Assembly: GCF_009725205.1 (NCBI RefSeq)
Contig: NZ_WNZY01000028.1
Location: 1 to 61,975 of the forward strand
From: Paenibacillus timonensis
GTDB lineage: Bacteria; Bacillota; Bacilli; Paenibacillales; Paenibacillaceae
DNA: 61,975 nucleotides
Direction: 5' to 3'
Each line of letters begins with the position of its first letter. Positions within the stretch are counted from its first letter, which is position 1. Under the pieces are notes generated by a model. That model did no database searches and had not been told where the DNA came from. It worked only from the letters and a program-made list of their open reading frames with translations. Made by a program: the position numbers and the translations under genes. This document shows positions 26,857 to 36,828 of the stretch, in pieces.

Positions 26857-26869
26857 TTTCGATTATAAT
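26841..26869 (+). promoter_or_regulatory. SigA promoter of the lysR-type gene
   Basis: TTGATC (26841-26846), 17-base spacer and a perfect TATAAT (26864-26869), about 40 bases before the LysR ATG. Confidence 0.75.
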
Positions 26870-26909
26870 CATTGACAATATCTATGAAACGATACGGAGG
26901 GGATCCGGA

Positions 26910-27785
26910 ATGGAGCATCGCTTGCTGGAATATTTCATTGCGGTCGGTGAGGATTTGCATTTCACCAAAGCCGCAGAAAGACTCGGGATTACCCAGCCCA
27001 CACTTAGCCACCAGATTCGCTTGCTGGAGCAAGAGCTCGGAACTGCGCTGATCAGCCGCATCGGCAAAAAAAACTACCTAACCCAAGCGGGTTCCATCCT
27101 CCTGGAGCATGCCCGCCGGGTCGTCTATGAAGTGGAGCAGGCCAAGCTGGAGATCGGCCAGATAAGCGGCGTGCAGCGGGGCCAGCTCCGCATCGGCTGC
27201 TCCGGCAATCACTTGCTGGAAAGCAAGCTGATCTCTTTCCATCGCCAGCATCCTGGCATTGCGTTGACGGTGCTCGAGTTGGCTACCGAGGAAACGCGAG
27301 CCGGACTGCTCGCCAACCAGCTGGATCTCGGCGTCGTGTTCCTGCCGCTTCAGGACGAGCAAATCATCAGCCGTCCACTCTATGACGAAGAGTTAGTATT
27401 CGCTGTCTCCAGCCTGCACGTCTACGCAGAATTGCCTGAGGTCACACTGGATCAGTTGGCTCGGCTGCCGCTCGTCTTATTTCCTCCGAAGTTTTACGTT
27501 CGGCAATTGCTCGATACGGCCTGCGCCGAACAAGGCATCGAGATTCGGCCCGTCATGGAACTATCGACGATGGAATCGCAGGTACAGATGGTTCTTCACC
27601 ATGTTGGGGGAACCGTGCTTCCTGCCTCCTATGCCCAAACGCTGGCCGGAGCGAACCGCCGAGGTGAGATTACCGTTGTCCCGCTGGCGGAGCCCGTTCC
27701 ACGTAAAAATGTCGGGTTGGTGTACCGCAGCAGTACGTTTATGGACCCTACGCTTCAGGCGTTTATCCGGCATTTGACGGAATAG
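26910..27785 (+). CDS. LysR-family transcriptional regulator
   Basis: 291 residues from the ATG at 26910, which has CGGAGGGG upstream; a longer frame to 26841 would start inside the promoter. N-terminal winged helix (HRLLEYFIAVGEDLHFTKAAERLGITQPTLSHQIRLLE split here as the typical LysR helix-turn-helix, residues about 1-60), then a type 2 periplasmic-binding-like effector domain. It resembles the AlsR/CynR/CatR-like branch by general appearance only. Divergent from ilvE and sharing its promoter region, so it probably controls itself and ilvE. Confidence 0.9.
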   Translation: MEHRLLEYFIAVGEDLHFTKAAERLGITQPTLSHQIRLLEQELGTALISRIGKKNYLTQAGSILLEHARRVVYEVEQAKLEIGQISGVQRGQLRIGCSGNHLLESKLISFHRQHPGIALTVLELATEETRAGLLANQLDLGVVFLPLQDEQIISRPLYDEELVFAVSSLHVYAELPEVTLDQLARLPLVLFPPKFYVRQLLDTACAEQGIEIRPVMELSTMESQVQMVLHHVGGTVLPASYAQTLAGANRRGEITVVPLAEPVPRKNVGLVYRSSTFMDPTLQAFIRHLTE

Positions 27786-27796
27786 GATAGCATATC

Positions 27797-28624
27797 TCAT
27801 TTTTTCCATTCAATAAGCGGTAGAATGCTTTCTTTAAGGGAGGTTGCGGGGCCACCGATCAACGTCTCTAAATCCTCTGTGGTGGAAGTCGTATTCAGTT
27901 TGCTTAAATACCCATAAATCCAGCTCTGGTTCTGCGGATCTTCGCGATGAACGACGTTTTTACCCGATATCTCAGACAAAGCTTCCGCTAAATTCTGAAA
28001 AGTCCAGAACCTAGGGGCCGTTAGCTCGTAAATCCGATTTACATGGTGCGGGGCCGGGCGAGAGCCTAAAACGGAAGAGATGGCCTTTGCTAAATCCTCA
28101 CGTGTAACGGTATTAAAGCGCCAATCTCCTGGGAATGTGGCCAGTTCTCCCGTTCGGATGGCCGAGTCGAGCCCGAACTGGGACGTTAGGTCGGCATAAA
28201 GAGCATTCCTGAAGAAGGTATATGGAATCCCCGAAGTTATAATAGCTTGCTCTGTAGCCAAATGCAGAGGCACGGGTGGAACTTGAACGGTTCCGGGAAA
28301 CGCAAAGCCCGTATAGGATAGATGTTTTACCCCTGCCCGTTTGGCCGCCTCGACAACTTGAGTATGCTGGCGAAGGCGAACCGTATCATCGATGTCCGAG
28401 CCAGAGATCAGTAGCAGCTTATCCACGCCGGTAAATGCAGGGGTCAGGCTTCCGGGTACATCATAATCGCAATAGCGCACCTCAACGCCCAACTCCTCAA
28501 AGTCAGTTGCGCCTTCCGGCTTGCGCACGCAAGCGATTAAGGGCTCGTTTGTCGCCTGCTGACGCAAATACTTTAAGATCAGTTTTCCTAACTTCCCAGA
28601 CGCTCCGGTAATGGCAATTGACAT
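27797..28624 (-). CDS. NmrA-like NAD(P)-binding protein (QOR2/YtfG type)
   Basis: 275 residues, atypical short-chain dehydrogenase of the NmrA group: Rossmann motif GASGKLGKLILKYL at 7-20, then a DYDVPGSL segment and a substrate domain (GIPYTFFRNALYADL). Related proteins are NAD(P)H:quinone oxidoreductases such as YtfG, or redox sensors; the typical catalytic YxxxK is absent. It lies downstream of a MarR gene on the same strand, and both are preceded by the same operator motif. A role in quinone or electrophile detoxification is inferred. Confidence 0.85.
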   Translation of the reverse strand: MSIAITGASGKLGKLILKYLRQQATNEPLIACVRKPEGATDFEELGVEVRYCDYDVPGSLTPAFTGVDKLLLISGSDIDDTVRLRQHTQVVEAAKRAGVKHLSYTGFAFPGTVQVPPVPLHLATEQAIITSGIPYTFFRNALYADLTSQFGLDSAIRTGELATFPGDWRFNTVTREDLAKAISSVLGSRPAPHHVNRIYELTAPRFWTFQNLAEALSEISGKNVVHREDPQNQSWIYGYLSKLNTTSTTEDLETLIGGPATSLKESILPLIEWKK

Positions 28625-28640
28625 AATAAACCTCCCTATA

Positions 28641-28664
28641 CATTTAATTAAGGACTTAACTATA
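28641..28664. promoter_or_regulatory. MarR operator, copy 1 (before the NmrA gene)
   Basis: Plus strand catttaattaag(g)acttaacta, an imperfect dyad TTAAGTnCTTAA, located 17 bases before the NmrA ATG and overlapping a possible TATAGT -10. The same sequence with one substitution lies before the MarR gene itself. Confidence 0.7.
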
Positions 28665-28677
28665 TGCTCATTATGAA

Positions 28678-29127
28678 TTACACTTGGTTTTTCAACTTAT
28701 TTAGCAAACCTGCGAGTTGTTTCAGTTCGTCATCCGTAAGCACCTTTAGCTTCTCAGTGACAGTACTGCGGTTGCCTGGCAAATGATTCAGCAGAAACGA
28801 CTGGCCTTCGATCGTGATCGAAATAACTGACTTGCGACCATCGGTCGGATGGCTGGTCCGGCGAATCAATCCATCCTTTTCTAAAGGGGTGAGCAAAAGG
28901 CTGATGTTTGCTTTCGTGACACCGATCTTTTGAGCGAGCAAGGAAGGAAGCAGTTGCCCTCCCTCCTTCATGATTTCGACCAGAATGCGGACTCTGGCAC
29001 CATTCTGTCCGATGGAGTGCCAGTATTTTTCCGATACCTCTACCAGCTTCGCGGTCGCTTCCACAAGAGTGAAGAATACCTGCATAGGCAACGTTTGTTG
29101 TATTACGTAATCCTGCAATTCTTCCAT
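28678..29127 (-). CDS. MarR-family transcriptional regulator of the NmrA gene
   Basis: 149 residues from the ATG at 29127 (GAGGAG eight bases upstream; a GTG at 29136 is directly against the Shine-Dalgarno sequence and less likely). Winged helix: LLPSLLAQKIGVTKANISLLLTPLEKDGLI, wing RRTSHPTDGRKSVISITIEG. No cysteine is present, so sensing would be by ligand rather than thiol oxidation. Operator copies before this gene and before the downstream NmrA gene indicate autoregulation and control of NmrA. Confidence 0.88.
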   Translation of the reverse strand: MEELQDYVIQQTLPMQVFFTLVEATAKLVEVSEKYWHSIGQNGARVRILVEIMKEGGQLLPSLLAQKIGVTKANISLLLTPLEKDGLIRRTSHPTDGRKSVISITIEGQSFLLNHLPGNRSTVTEKLKVLTDDELKQLAGLLNKLKNQV

Positions 29128-29151
29128 TAAACGCACTCCTCAATCTCAAGC

Positions 29152-29174
29152 CATTTAATTAAGCACTTAACTAA
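29152..29174. promoter_or_regulatory. MarR operator, copy 2 (before the MarR gene)
   Basis: Plus strand catttaattaag(c)acttaacta; minus strand reads TTAAGTGCTTAA. It begins at the edge of the TATATT -10 of the MarR promoter and would block it when bound. Confidence 0.72.
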
Positions 29175-29202
29175 TATAATCAAGAACTCCCCCATAAATC
29201 AA
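29173..29202 (-). promoter_or_regulatory. Promoter of the MarR-NmrA operon
   Basis: Minus strand TTGATT (29202-29197), 18-base spacer, TATATT (29178-29173). The MarR operator directly follows. Confidence 0.55.
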
Positions 29203-29267
29203 GGGGATCATTAATTTTAAGTCTTCTTTTGTAGCCAGCTCTGGTTTATGTTGCTCTCCAAACACTA

Positions 29268-29311
29268 GAAAAAAGTCCCGCCAAATCGCTTACGCGCCTT
29301 TCGCGGGACTT
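29268..29311 (-). terminator. Terminator of parE-parC
   Basis: AAGTCCCGC (29273-29281) and GCGGGACTT (29303-29311) arms; on the minus strand they are followed by TTTTTCT. Lies five bases beyond the parC stop. Confidence 0.9.
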
Positions 29312-29315
29312 CTAC

Positions 29316-31763
29316 TTATTCTGATTTGCTTTTGAGCAGAAGCTCGGTGACTCCGTCGTTCTTCTCGAGATGCATCAGCGCTTTTCCGATCGATTTCCGA
29401 TCGGCTAACGGAGCCTCTTCCGAGCTGAATGCGTGCATTTTTCCATCTTTCGTAACCGCCTGCAAGAGCACCGGCTCTTTGCAGCGAATCCCGCCGATCA
29501 GACGGCTGCCGTTCGGCTTGACGCGTTTGCCTTCCTTAAATTCAAAGGACTGTACGCCTTTGCCGCCTCGGCTTTGGAGCGGGTAATCCAGCAGCAGGCT
29601 GCGTTTGCCGTAAGCCAGATCCGACACGACGAGAACTTCGCCTTCTTCCCCTTCGACCCAGAGTGCGGCGACAACCTCGTCGTCATCCTTCAGGTTGATC
29701 CCGCGTACCCCTGCGGACACGCGACCCATTGGGTTCACTTCGCTTTCAGCAAACCGGATCGCCATTCCCTGTTTCGTCAGCATCAGGATCTCTTGATTGT
29801 TTCGGCTGACTGTGACGCTCAGCACCACGTCGCCGTCGCCGACCTTACAAGCGGCGATGGCTCCGGAACGCTTCGTCTCGTACTCCTTCAATTCCGTCCG
29901 CTTCACCTGACCGTTCTTCGTGACGAACACCAGACTAAGCTCCGGATTCTCGTCGAAGCTTTTCACCGGAATGACGCTGATAATCCGGTCCTCCTTGGCG
30001 AGCGGGATCACGTTGACGATCGCCGTTCCGTTGTCCTTCCACTTGAACTCCGGAATCTGGTGCACCGGCAAGAGGAAATACTGTCCCCGCTGCGTAAAGA
30101 TCAGCAGGTTCTGCAGCGTATCCAGCTCCAGCAGATGCTTGATGTAGTCGCCTTCTTTGACCCCTGAGCCATCCCGCTCCCCGCCGGATCTAGTAAAGGA
30201 CAGCATGCTGGTGCGTTTGATGTACCCTTCATGCGAGATCGTGACCAGCACATCCTCCTGGGCAACGAGAACCTCGAGGTTCACTTTAAGCTCCTCAACC
30301 TCGTCTTGAATGTGCGAGCGGCGGTCAATTCCGTATTTGTCGCGGATTTCGATCAGCTCTTTTTTGATCAAAGCAATCAGTTTCTTATCGCTTTCCAGAA
30401 TGCCGCGCAGAACCGTGATTTTCTTCTGGATGTCCTCCATCTCTTTTTGCAGCGTCGTGATTTCGAGATTCGTCAACCGATACAGCTGCAACGTCAAGAT
30501 GGCATCCGCTTGGCGTTCGGTGAAACCAAACATCCATTGCAGATTGTTTTGCGCATCCTGGCGGTTCTTGGAGGCTTTAATCGCTGCGATGACCTCATCC
30601 AAGATGTTGAGCGCTTTAACTAGGCCCTCCAATACGTGAGCGCGGTCCTCCAGCTTCTCCAGCTCATATTGCGTCCGGTACGTGACAACTTCACGTTGAT
30701 GGGCAATGTAGGCTTCGAGCATCGCTTTGAGGCCCAATAAGCGCGGCGCTTTGTTGACGATCGCCACCATATTGAAGTTGTACGTGACTTGAAGATCGGT
30801 TTTCTTTAGCAAATACGCTAAAATCCCCTGGGCATCTGCATCCTTCTTCAGCTCAACAACGATACGCAGCCCGTTCCGGCCGCTTTCGTCGCGGACCTCG
30901 GCGATTCCGTCCACCTTTTTCTCCAGACGGATGTTTTCCATGGCCGTAACCAAACGGGATTTAACCACCTGATACGGAATTTCGGTGATCACGATCTGCT
31001 GTTTCCCGCCGCGGAGCGTCTCGATCTCCGTCTTCGAACGCAGATAAATTCGGCCTTTGCCGGTCTGATAAGCTTCCTGAATGCCTTCCTCGCCCATGAT
31101 GATCCCGCCCGTTGGAAAATCCGGTCCCTTGACGAACAAGCGAATTTCCTCCAACGTCATTTCGGGTTTCTCCATCAAAGCGATACAAGCATCGATCACC
31201 TCGCGCAGATTATGCGGCGGAATTTCCGTCGCAAATCCGGCCGAGATCCCGCTGGCGCCATTGACCAGCAGGTTCGGAAATCGTGCTGGCAGCACCACAG
31301 GCTCCTTCGCTGTGTTATCGAAGTTGTCTTTGAACGGTACGGTTCGTTTCTCAATGTCGCGCAGCAGCTCCATCGCGATCGCCGACAGGCGAGCTTCGGT
31401 ATACCGCATTGCTGCCGCCGGGTCATCGTCCTGCGAGCCCCAGTTGCCGTGGCCGTCGACCAGCGTATGACCCATCTTCCACGGTTGCGCCATCCGCACC
31501 ATACCCTCGTAAATCGAAGAGTCCCCGTGCGGATGATAGTTCCCCATGACGTCCCCGACGGTTTTGGCCGACTTCCGGTACGGCTTGTCCGGCGTATTGC
31601 CGGAATCGTACATCGCGTACAAAATCCGCCGTTGCACCGGCTTCAACCCGTCGCGAATATCGGGAATCGCCCGGTCTTGAATAATGTATTTGGAATACCG
31701 GCCAAAGCGGTCGCCTACAACCTCTTCCAGAAACGCCGGCAAAAAGTTTTCCAGCATGCTCAC
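29316..31763 (-). CDS. parC: DNA topoisomerase IV subunit A
   Basis: 815 residues, full length for ParC. The catalytic tyrosine is Y121 in [11 protein letters not shown]; the quinolone region [14 protein letters not shown] keeps the susceptible-type serine (82) and glutamate (86). C-terminal beta-pinwheel blades carry the ParC/GyrA type repeats ([14 protein letters not shown] and others). It decatenates daughter chromosomes together with ParE, whose gene lies 13 bases upstream. Closes with a strong terminator. Confidence 0.96.
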   Translation of the reverse strand: MSMLENFLPAFLEEVVGDRFGRYSKYIIQDRAIPDIRDGLKPVQRRILYAMYDSGNTPDKPYRKSAKTVGDVMGNYHPHGDSSIYEGMVRMAQPWKMGHTLVDGHGNWGSQDDDPAAAMRYTEARLSAIAMELLRDIEKRTVPFKDNFDNTAKEPVVLPARFPNLLVNGASGISAGFATEIPPHNLREVIDACIALMEKPEMTLEEIRLFVKGPDFPTGGIIMGEEGIQEAYQTGKGRIYLRSKTEIETLRGGKQQIVITEIPYQVVKSRLVTAMENIRLEKKVDGIAEVRDESGRNGLRIVVELKKDADAQGILAYLLKKTDLQVTYNFNMVAIVNKAPRLLGLKAMLEAYIAHQREVVTYRTQYELEKLEDRAHVLEGLVKALNILDEVIAAIKASKNRQDAQNNLQWMFGFTERQADAILTLQLYRLTNLEITTLQKEMEDIQKKITVLRGILESDKKLIALIKKELIEIRDKYGIDRRSHIQDEVEELKVNLEVLVAQEDVLVTISHEGYIKRTSMLSFTRSGGERDGSGVKEGDYIKHLLELDTLQNLLIFTQRGQYFLLPVHQIPEFKWKDNGTAIVNVIPLAKEDRIISVIPVKSFDENPELSLVFVTKNGQVKRTELKEYETKRSGAIAACKVGDGDVVLSVTVSRNNQEILMLTKQGMAIRFAESEVNPMGRVSAGVRGINLKDDDEVVAALWVEGEEGEVLVVSDLAYGKRSLLLDYPLQSRGGKGVQSFEFKEGKRVKPNGSRLIGGIRCKEPVLLQAVTKDGKMHAFSSEEAPLADRKSIGKALMHLEKNDGVTELLLKSKSE

Positions 31764-31776
31764 ATCAATTCACCTT

Positions 31777-33762
31777 CTATTCCTCAAACTCCGTGAAATC
31801 CACGTTTTCCACGATCCAGCGCTTGCGCGGATCGACCTTGTCCCCCATCAGCGTAGACACGCGGCGTTCCGCTTTGGCGGCGTCTTCGATCTGCACCTGC
31901 AGCATGGTCCGCGTTTCCGGATTCATCGTCGTTTCCCACAGCTGCTCGGGATTCATTTCCCCTAAACCTTTGTAGCGCTGCAGCTCGAAATTCTTGCCGA
32001 ATTCCTTCAGGTAGTTCTGCAGTTGCTCGTCACTCCAGGCATACCTCACCGTTTCCAGCTTGCCGGATCGACGGGTGATCTTGTACAAAGGCGGCTGGGC
32101 GATATAAACCCGTCCCGCATCAATCAATGGCTTCATGTAACGGTAGAAGAACGTCAGCAGCAGCACCTGGATGTGCGCGCCGTCCGTATCCGCGTCGGTC
32201 ATAATGATAATTTTGGAAAAATTGCTGTCCTCAACGGCGAATTCCGGCCCGATGCCGGCACCGATCGCCGAAATGATGGCCCGGTATTCGTCGTTCTTCA
32301 GAATATCGGCGAGCTTCGCTTTCTCCGGATTCATCGGCTTACCCTTCAGTGGCAGAATCGCCTGGATCTTCGAATCGCGCCCCTGCTTCGCCGAACCTCC
32401 GGCAGAATCGCCTTCCACGATAAATAGCTCGGTACGCGAGAAGTCCTTCGATTGCGCTGGCGTCAGCTTGCCGCCGAGGTTCGAGCTCTCGCTCCGCTTC
32501 TTGCCCGAGCGCATTTCGTCGCGGGCTTTGCGGGCGGCCTCCCGCGCTTTAGAGGCTTGTACCGCCTTCTTGATCAGCGTTTGGGCGACCTGCGGGTTCT
32601 CTTCCAGAAACACCGCCATCTTATCCCCAACGACCGATTCCACGGCGCTGCGCGCGGACGCACTCCCCAGCTGGTCCTTCGTTTGTCCCACAAACTCGAC
32701 CTCGGACATTTTGACGCTGATGACAGCCATCATCCCTTCGCGCAAATCATTGCCTTCGAGGTTCTTCTCCTTCTCCTTGAGGATGCCGTTCTTCCGGGCA
32801 TACTCGTTCATCACCCGGGTATATGCCGTTTTGAATCCGGTTTCATGCGTTCCCCCGCCGCGAGTTGGAATGGAGTTAACGAAGGAGACTAGGGTTTCGG
32901 TATAGCCTGCATTGTACTGCAGCGCAACCTCCACCTCGATATCTTCCCGCTCCGCATAGAAATGGACGACGTCATGCAGTACGTCCTTCCCGTCATTGAG
33001 AAACTGAACGAACTGACTGGCTCCGCCCTCGTAAAAAAACTCGTCGAAACGGTCGGTCCGCTCGTCCTTCAAGGTCACCTTCAGGCCCGAATTCAGAAAA
33101 GCGATCTCCTGTAAACGTTCCGCGAGCGTATCATAGTTTAATCCGATACCACCGGAAAACACGCGAATATCCGGTTTAAACGTGACCTTCGTTCCGGTCT
33201 TATTCGTATTGCCGATGACCTCAAGTCCAGTGACTGGTTCGCCAACGTGTTCAATCCCTTTGTCGTCGACCCAATATTCGAAGCGCATTCGATGGATTTT
33301 CCCGTTCAGGTAGATATGAACCTCCAGCCACTCGGACAGTGCATTGGTCACCGAGGCGCCAACGCCGTGCAAACCGCCTGATTTCTTGTAACCCGATCCA
33401 CCGAATTTACCGCCTGCGTGCAAAATCGTAAATACGACCTGCGGCGTCGGAATGCCGGTTTTGTGCATCCCGATTGGAATTCCCCGACCGTTGTCGATTA
33501 CGGTGACCGATCCGTCCTTATTCAGCGTAATGTCGATTTTGGAGCAGTACTTTGCCAGATGCTCGTCGACGGCATTATCTACGATCTCCCAAACCAGATG
33601 ATGAAGTCCCGACGAGCTCGTACTGCCAATATACATCCCTGGCCGTTTGCGTACCGCGACAAGCCCCTCGAGCACTTGAATGTCGTCCGCGTCGTAACCC
33701 GAAGACGAGCTTCCGGAACTTGTGCCGGGTACGTCCTCGAACAAATCGATTTGTTCGGCCAT
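31777..33762 (-). CDS. parE: DNA topoisomerase IV subunit B
   Basis: 661 residues: GHKL ATPase domain with [12 protein letters not shown] and [11 protein letters not shown], transducer domain, and TOPRIM domain with [14 protein letters not shown] and the DTDGAHI metal-binding motif, ending with [21 protein letters not shown]. Expected length for ParE rather than GyrB, supported by its pairing with parC. The ATG has GGGGGAG upstream. Confidence 0.96.
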   Translation of the reverse strand: MAEQIDLFEDVPGTSSGSSSSGYDADDIQVLEGLVAVRKRPGMYIGSTSSSGLHHLVWEIVDNAVDEHLAKYCSKIDITLNKDGSVTVIDNGRGIPIGMHKTGIPTPQVVFTILHAGGKFGGSGYKKSGGLHGVGASVTNALSEWLEVHIYLNGKIHRMRFEYWVDDKGIEHVGEPVTGLEVIGNTNKTGTKVTFKPDIRVFSGGIGLNYDTLAERLQEIAFLNSGLKVTLKDERTDRFDEFFYEGGASQFVQFLNDGKDVLHDVVHFYAEREDIEVEVALQYNAGYTETLVSFVNSIPTRGGGTHETGFKTAYTRVMNEYARKNGILKEKEKNLEGNDLREGMMAVISVKMSEVEFVGQTKDQLGSASARSAVESVVGDKMAVFLEENPQVAQTLIKKAVQASKAREAARKARDEMRSGKKRSESSNLGGKLTPAQSKDFSRTELFIVEGDSAGGSAKQGRDSKIQAILPLKGKPMNPEKAKLADILKNDEYRAIISAIGAGIGPEFAVEDSNFSKIIIMTDADTDGAHIQVLLLTFFYRYMKPLIDAGRVYIAQPPLYKITRRSGKLETVRYAWSDEQLQNYLKEFGKNFELQRYKGLGEMNPEQLWETTMNPETRTMLQVQIEDAAKAERRVSTLMGDKVDPRKRWIVENVDFTEFEE

Positions 33763-33836
33763 TCATGCTCCCCCTTTATTTCTTGTAGTAAACCTCTGTA
33801 TGTAAACGAACAGATGTTTTGGTGCCTTTGTCCATT

Positions 33837-34835
33837 TTAATTCAAAATATCTTGTTTCGTAAAGACAAGGAATGAAACGATTAGCGAGCAAGCCCCCCAA
33901 ACCGCCAGCACAGCCAGCGAAAAGCCCAGTGTCATCCCCTCGATTGGCGCCGGAGTACCTGCTAAATAATTCGTTAAACCCAAGTTCACCATGAACAGGT
34001 ATTTGGCGCTCGTCCAGGAAGAAGCCATATTCGTCAAAATATTGCCGGCGATCAGCGTCGCCATCATGATGACAATGCTTGCCGACGTGCTGCGAACGAG
34101 CACGGACACCATGAAAGCCAGTGCGGCGACCACAATGCTGACAAACCAAATCAGTCCGGCCTGCATGAAGATATACTGCCATTGCGGCACTGCATGCACG
34201 CCCGAGATATCCACTTCCGCCCCTCTGAGCTGGAACCCGGTAAATACCGGCATCGTCCATCCGCGGTAACCGAAAAATAAACCCGATATCAAATAACAAA
34301 TCAAACAGGTTGATATGATGATTAAGGACACGAACATCAGCAAGGTCAACAGCTTGCTCAACAGGATTTTCCACCGTCTAATCGGCCGCGTAAGCAGCAT
34401 TTTGACGGTTCCCCCCGTCCGCTCCGAAGACACGATATCCGAGCCCACGCCCATGATTAACAGCGGAATGAACAACGTGGCCGCGTTATCTAAGAACTCC
34501 CGAGTAAATGAGACGCCGCCCGGCTCCTTCGGATTCACGTCATGTTCCAAATAATATTTCATCTGCTGAATGTAAATTTGGCGGTATTTCTTCCATTCTT
34601 CCGGTACCCGGTCGCTGCCCAGCGAATTTTGGTTGTCCGTGATCGCTTGCTGAACCTCCCGGCGCCAGTCGGTACCGAACTTCTCCCGTTTGTCCTCGGC
34701 CTGCCGCAGTTGGGCGTAAGCAAACATCGGCACCAACACGATTAGAACAAGCAAGATGACATAAAAGCGTTTCTTCTTGATCATCTTGATCGTTTCATTT
34801 TTTACTAAAGGCAAAATGTTATTCAATGCTTTCAC
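33837..34835 (-). CDS. ABC-2 type transporter permease
   Basis: 332 residues with an N-terminal membrane helix (about 23-42), a long extracytoplasmic loop (about 43-115) and five further helices, the layout of ABC-2 permeases of the NatB/YhaP-like sort. Its start overlaps the end of the ATPase gene by 17 bases, so the two form one exporter. Substrate unknown. Confidence 0.85.
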   Translation of the reverse strand: MKALNNILPLVKNETIKMIKKKRFYVILLVLIVLVPMFAYAQLRQAEDKREKFGTDWRREVQQAITDNQNSLGSDRVPEEWKKYRQIYIQQMKYYLEHDVNPKEPGGVSFTREFLDNAATLFIPLLIMGVGSDIVSSERTGGTVKMLLTRPIRRWKILLSKLLTLLMFVSLIIISTCLICYLISGLFFGYRGWTMPVFTGFQLRGAEVDISGVHAVPQWQYIFMQAGLIWFVSIVVAALAFMVSVLVRSTSASIVIMMATLIAGNILTNMASSWTSAKYLFMVNLGLTNYLAGTPAPIEGMTLGFSLAVLAVWGACSLIVSFLVFTKQDILN

Positions 34836-35823
34836 CTTCCGTCATCTCCAGGAACAGCTGTTCAAGTGTCGGACTGACTTTCTGGACGGCTTCCACCCGG
34901 ACCCCCTCCCGCACCAAGCGACCTACGAGGTCAGGGATTAATTCCGGCTGCATTTGGGTTACAATCGCTTGGCCCTGGATCCCCGCCATGATCGTATCGT
35001 CCAGCACGTTTCCAGCTTCGTTCACCACGCTGACCCCGGATGCCGATCGAAGCAGCCGCTCTCCCGGCTCCCGGGGTTCCAGTTCCCATATCACATAACT
35101 CATGTTCGCTTGAATCAGTTCGTCAACTTGACCGACGGCCAGTACGCGTCCACGCCCGATAATCGCCACCCGGTCGCATAGCAGCTGAATTTCGCTAAGC
35201 AGATGGCTCGATACGAATACGGCCATGCCTTCCTCTGCCAACCGGCGGATAAACCCGCGCATCTCTTTGATGCCCTTGGGATCAAGACCGTTCGTCGGTT
35301 CGTCTAGGATCAGCAGCTTCGGTCGTCCTAACAATGCCTGAGCGATCCCCAGCCGCTGTCTCATCCCTAACGAATAGGTTTTAACCTTATCGTCAATTCG
35401 GCCCGTCAGCCCCACCATATGAACGACTTCTTCAATCCGACTCGCATCGATGCCTGGGATCATCCGGGCAAAATGCTCGAGGTTCTCCCGTCCGGTCAAA
35501 TAGCTGTAAACCTCGGGATTCTCTACGATTGATCCCACGCAACGCAACGCCAGCTCCGGTTCCCGCTGCACATCGTATCCACAAATGTTCACTTGACCGG
35601 CCGTTGGGCGGATCAGGTCAACGAGCATGCGGATCGTCGTCGTTTTACCGGCCCCGTTAGGTCCCAGGAACCCGAAAATCTCCCCGGCATTCACCTCGAA
35701 ATTCACTTCGTGTACGATCCACTTTCGGCCGATTTTCTTTTTGAGCCCCTGTACCTTCAATACAGGTTGGCGTTGTTCGGCATTCATCGGCTGCCGTATC
35801 CCCATCGCCGTCCACTCCTTCAT
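34819..35823 (-). CDS. ABC-2 type transporter ATP-binding protein
   Basis: 334 residues: Walker A GPNGAGKTT, Q-loop, signature YSLGMRQRLGIAQALL, Walker B LLILDEPTNGLDPKG, switch SSHLLSE, and a C-terminal extension of about 90 residues as in drug, bacitracin or sodium exporters. Starts are possible at 35823 and 35805, the latter with AAGGAG nine bases upstream. It follows the SGNH hydrolase by about 25 bases and overlaps the permease. Confidence 0.9.
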   Translation of the reverse strand: MKEWTAMGIRQPMNAEQRQPVLKVQGLKKKIGRKWIVHEVNFEVNAGEIFGFLGPNGAGKTTTIRMLVDLIRPTAGQVNICGYDVQREPELALRCVGSIVENPEVYSYLTGRENLEHFARMIPGIDASRIEEVVHMVGLTGRIDDKVKTYSLGMRQRLGIAQALLGRPKLLILDEPTNGLDPKGIKEMRGFIRRLAEEGMAVFVSSHLLSEIQLLCDRVAIIGRGRVLAVGQVDELIQANMSYVIWELEPREPGERLLRSASGVSVVNEAGNVLDDTIMAGIQGQAIVTQMQPELIPDLVGRLVREGVRVEAVQKVSPTLEQLFLEMTEGESIE

Positions 35824-35847
35824 TTTTACTCCAGAACAAGTCCTTTA

Positions 35848-36651
35848 TTAGCGCTTAATACCCTGCACCATTCGTTCAGCTATTGCTTGATAGCCGTCCC
35901 CGTTCGGGTGAAAATGATCGCTCGACAGATAGCGGGACGAGTTTTGTATAAACAAATCATAGGTAGGCACCGCTAACGTGCCTTCATATTCGCCGAGCGC
36001 ATTCATCGCCATCGCATTCCACCGAGCCACCGCATCATTACCGATTTCCCGCATCCCTTCCAGGTCGCTGAATGGGTTATATAAAGAAACGTAGACAAGC
36101 AGTGCCTGCACGTTGATTTTTTTAATTTGCGCGACGACTTGCCCAAAATCAGCCGAGCTCTTATCGATGGCCGCATCGATTTCGGCTTTGGTGGGCACCT
36201 GTTCGCCGGAGGTCAATTCTTCCGTGCCGTTGAACAAATCATTGCCTCCAATGGACAACAGGATGATCCCCGCCTGCTGCAAAGCATATTTCACGCCCGG
36301 ATCCTCCAGCATCGGCAAGAGTTCCTCCGTTGTTAACCCATTGATCCCGAGGTTGTTGACCAATTTAGAGGTTGCGCCTTCTTTATTTATTAAGTCAACC
36401 GTCCGCCGTGCAAATCCGCTCCCCGTATCGTCCCCGGTCCCTTTGGCCAGGGAATCCCCGATAGCGGTCACATCGAAAGCGCCGGCCTTTGCGGCCTGTT
36501 CCGTTCGGGAAGGGGATAGCGCCTGCTTGCCGGCTACTGCCGAAGGATTCGCAATATCCGACACTGCGTAAACGAAGCCAGCCAGCAGCAGCAAGGTCGA
36601 CAGGGCGGAGGAAATTCCTGCCCATCTCCAGATTCGGGACGTTCTGTTCAT
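35848..36651 (-). CDS. Membrane-anchored SGNH/GDSL hydrolase
   Basis: 267 residues from the ATG at 36651 (AGGAGG seven bases upstream). N-terminal membrane anchor about 9-30, then an SGNH fold with the nucleophile S67 in AIGDSLAKG, glycine/asparagine blocks (LSIGGNDLF), and the catalytic D245/H248 in SSDHFHPNGDGY. It should be an esterase or lipase acting outside the membrane. It is followed by an ABC-2 exporter on the same strand with a gap of about 25 bases, suggesting a three-gene operon. Confidence 0.87.
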   Translation of the reverse strand: MNRTSRIWRWAGISSALSTLLLLAGFVYAVSDIANPSAVAGKQALSPSRTEQAAKAGAFDVTAIGDSLAKGTGDDTGSGFARRTVDLINKEGATSKLVNNLGINGLTTEELLPMLEDPGVKYALQQAGIILLSIGGNDLFNGTEELTSGEQVPTKAEIDAAIDKSSADFGQVVAQIKKINVQALLVYVSLYNPFSDLEGMREIGNDAVARWNAMAMNALGEYEGTLAVPTYDLFIQNSSRYLSSDHFHPNGDGYQAIAERMVQGIKR

Positions 36652-36792
36652 GCCACTTCCTCCTGTTCGTTCTAAGTCCCATCTAACACTCACTTCAATA
36701 AACTCTCCAACTTATGTAAATAACATAAAACTTCTTGTGAAGAGATGCAAATTTTCTCGAAAAAAGGACTAGCTTTTTGTAAGTCACAGAGT

Positions 36793-36798
36793 TATAAT
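36793..36798 (+). promoter_or_regulatory. -10 element before tRNA-Lys
   Basis: A perfect TATAAT lies 30 bases before the tRNA. No good -35 sits at the right distance (a TTGTAA is too close), so the promoter is only partly supported. Confidence 0.4.
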
Positions 36799-36828
36799 AT
36801 TTCATGTTCCGAAAAAACTTCACGTTAC

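Noticed and set aside
29433..30167. 244-codon open frame opposite parC
   Set aside because: Antisense to a full-length, well-conserved gene, with no ribosome-binding site and shadow-type composition.
36770..36798. Complete SigA promoter for tRNA-Lys
   Set aside because: The TATAAT is perfect, but the only -35-like TTGTAA is about 10 bases away, too close; only the -10 is reported.
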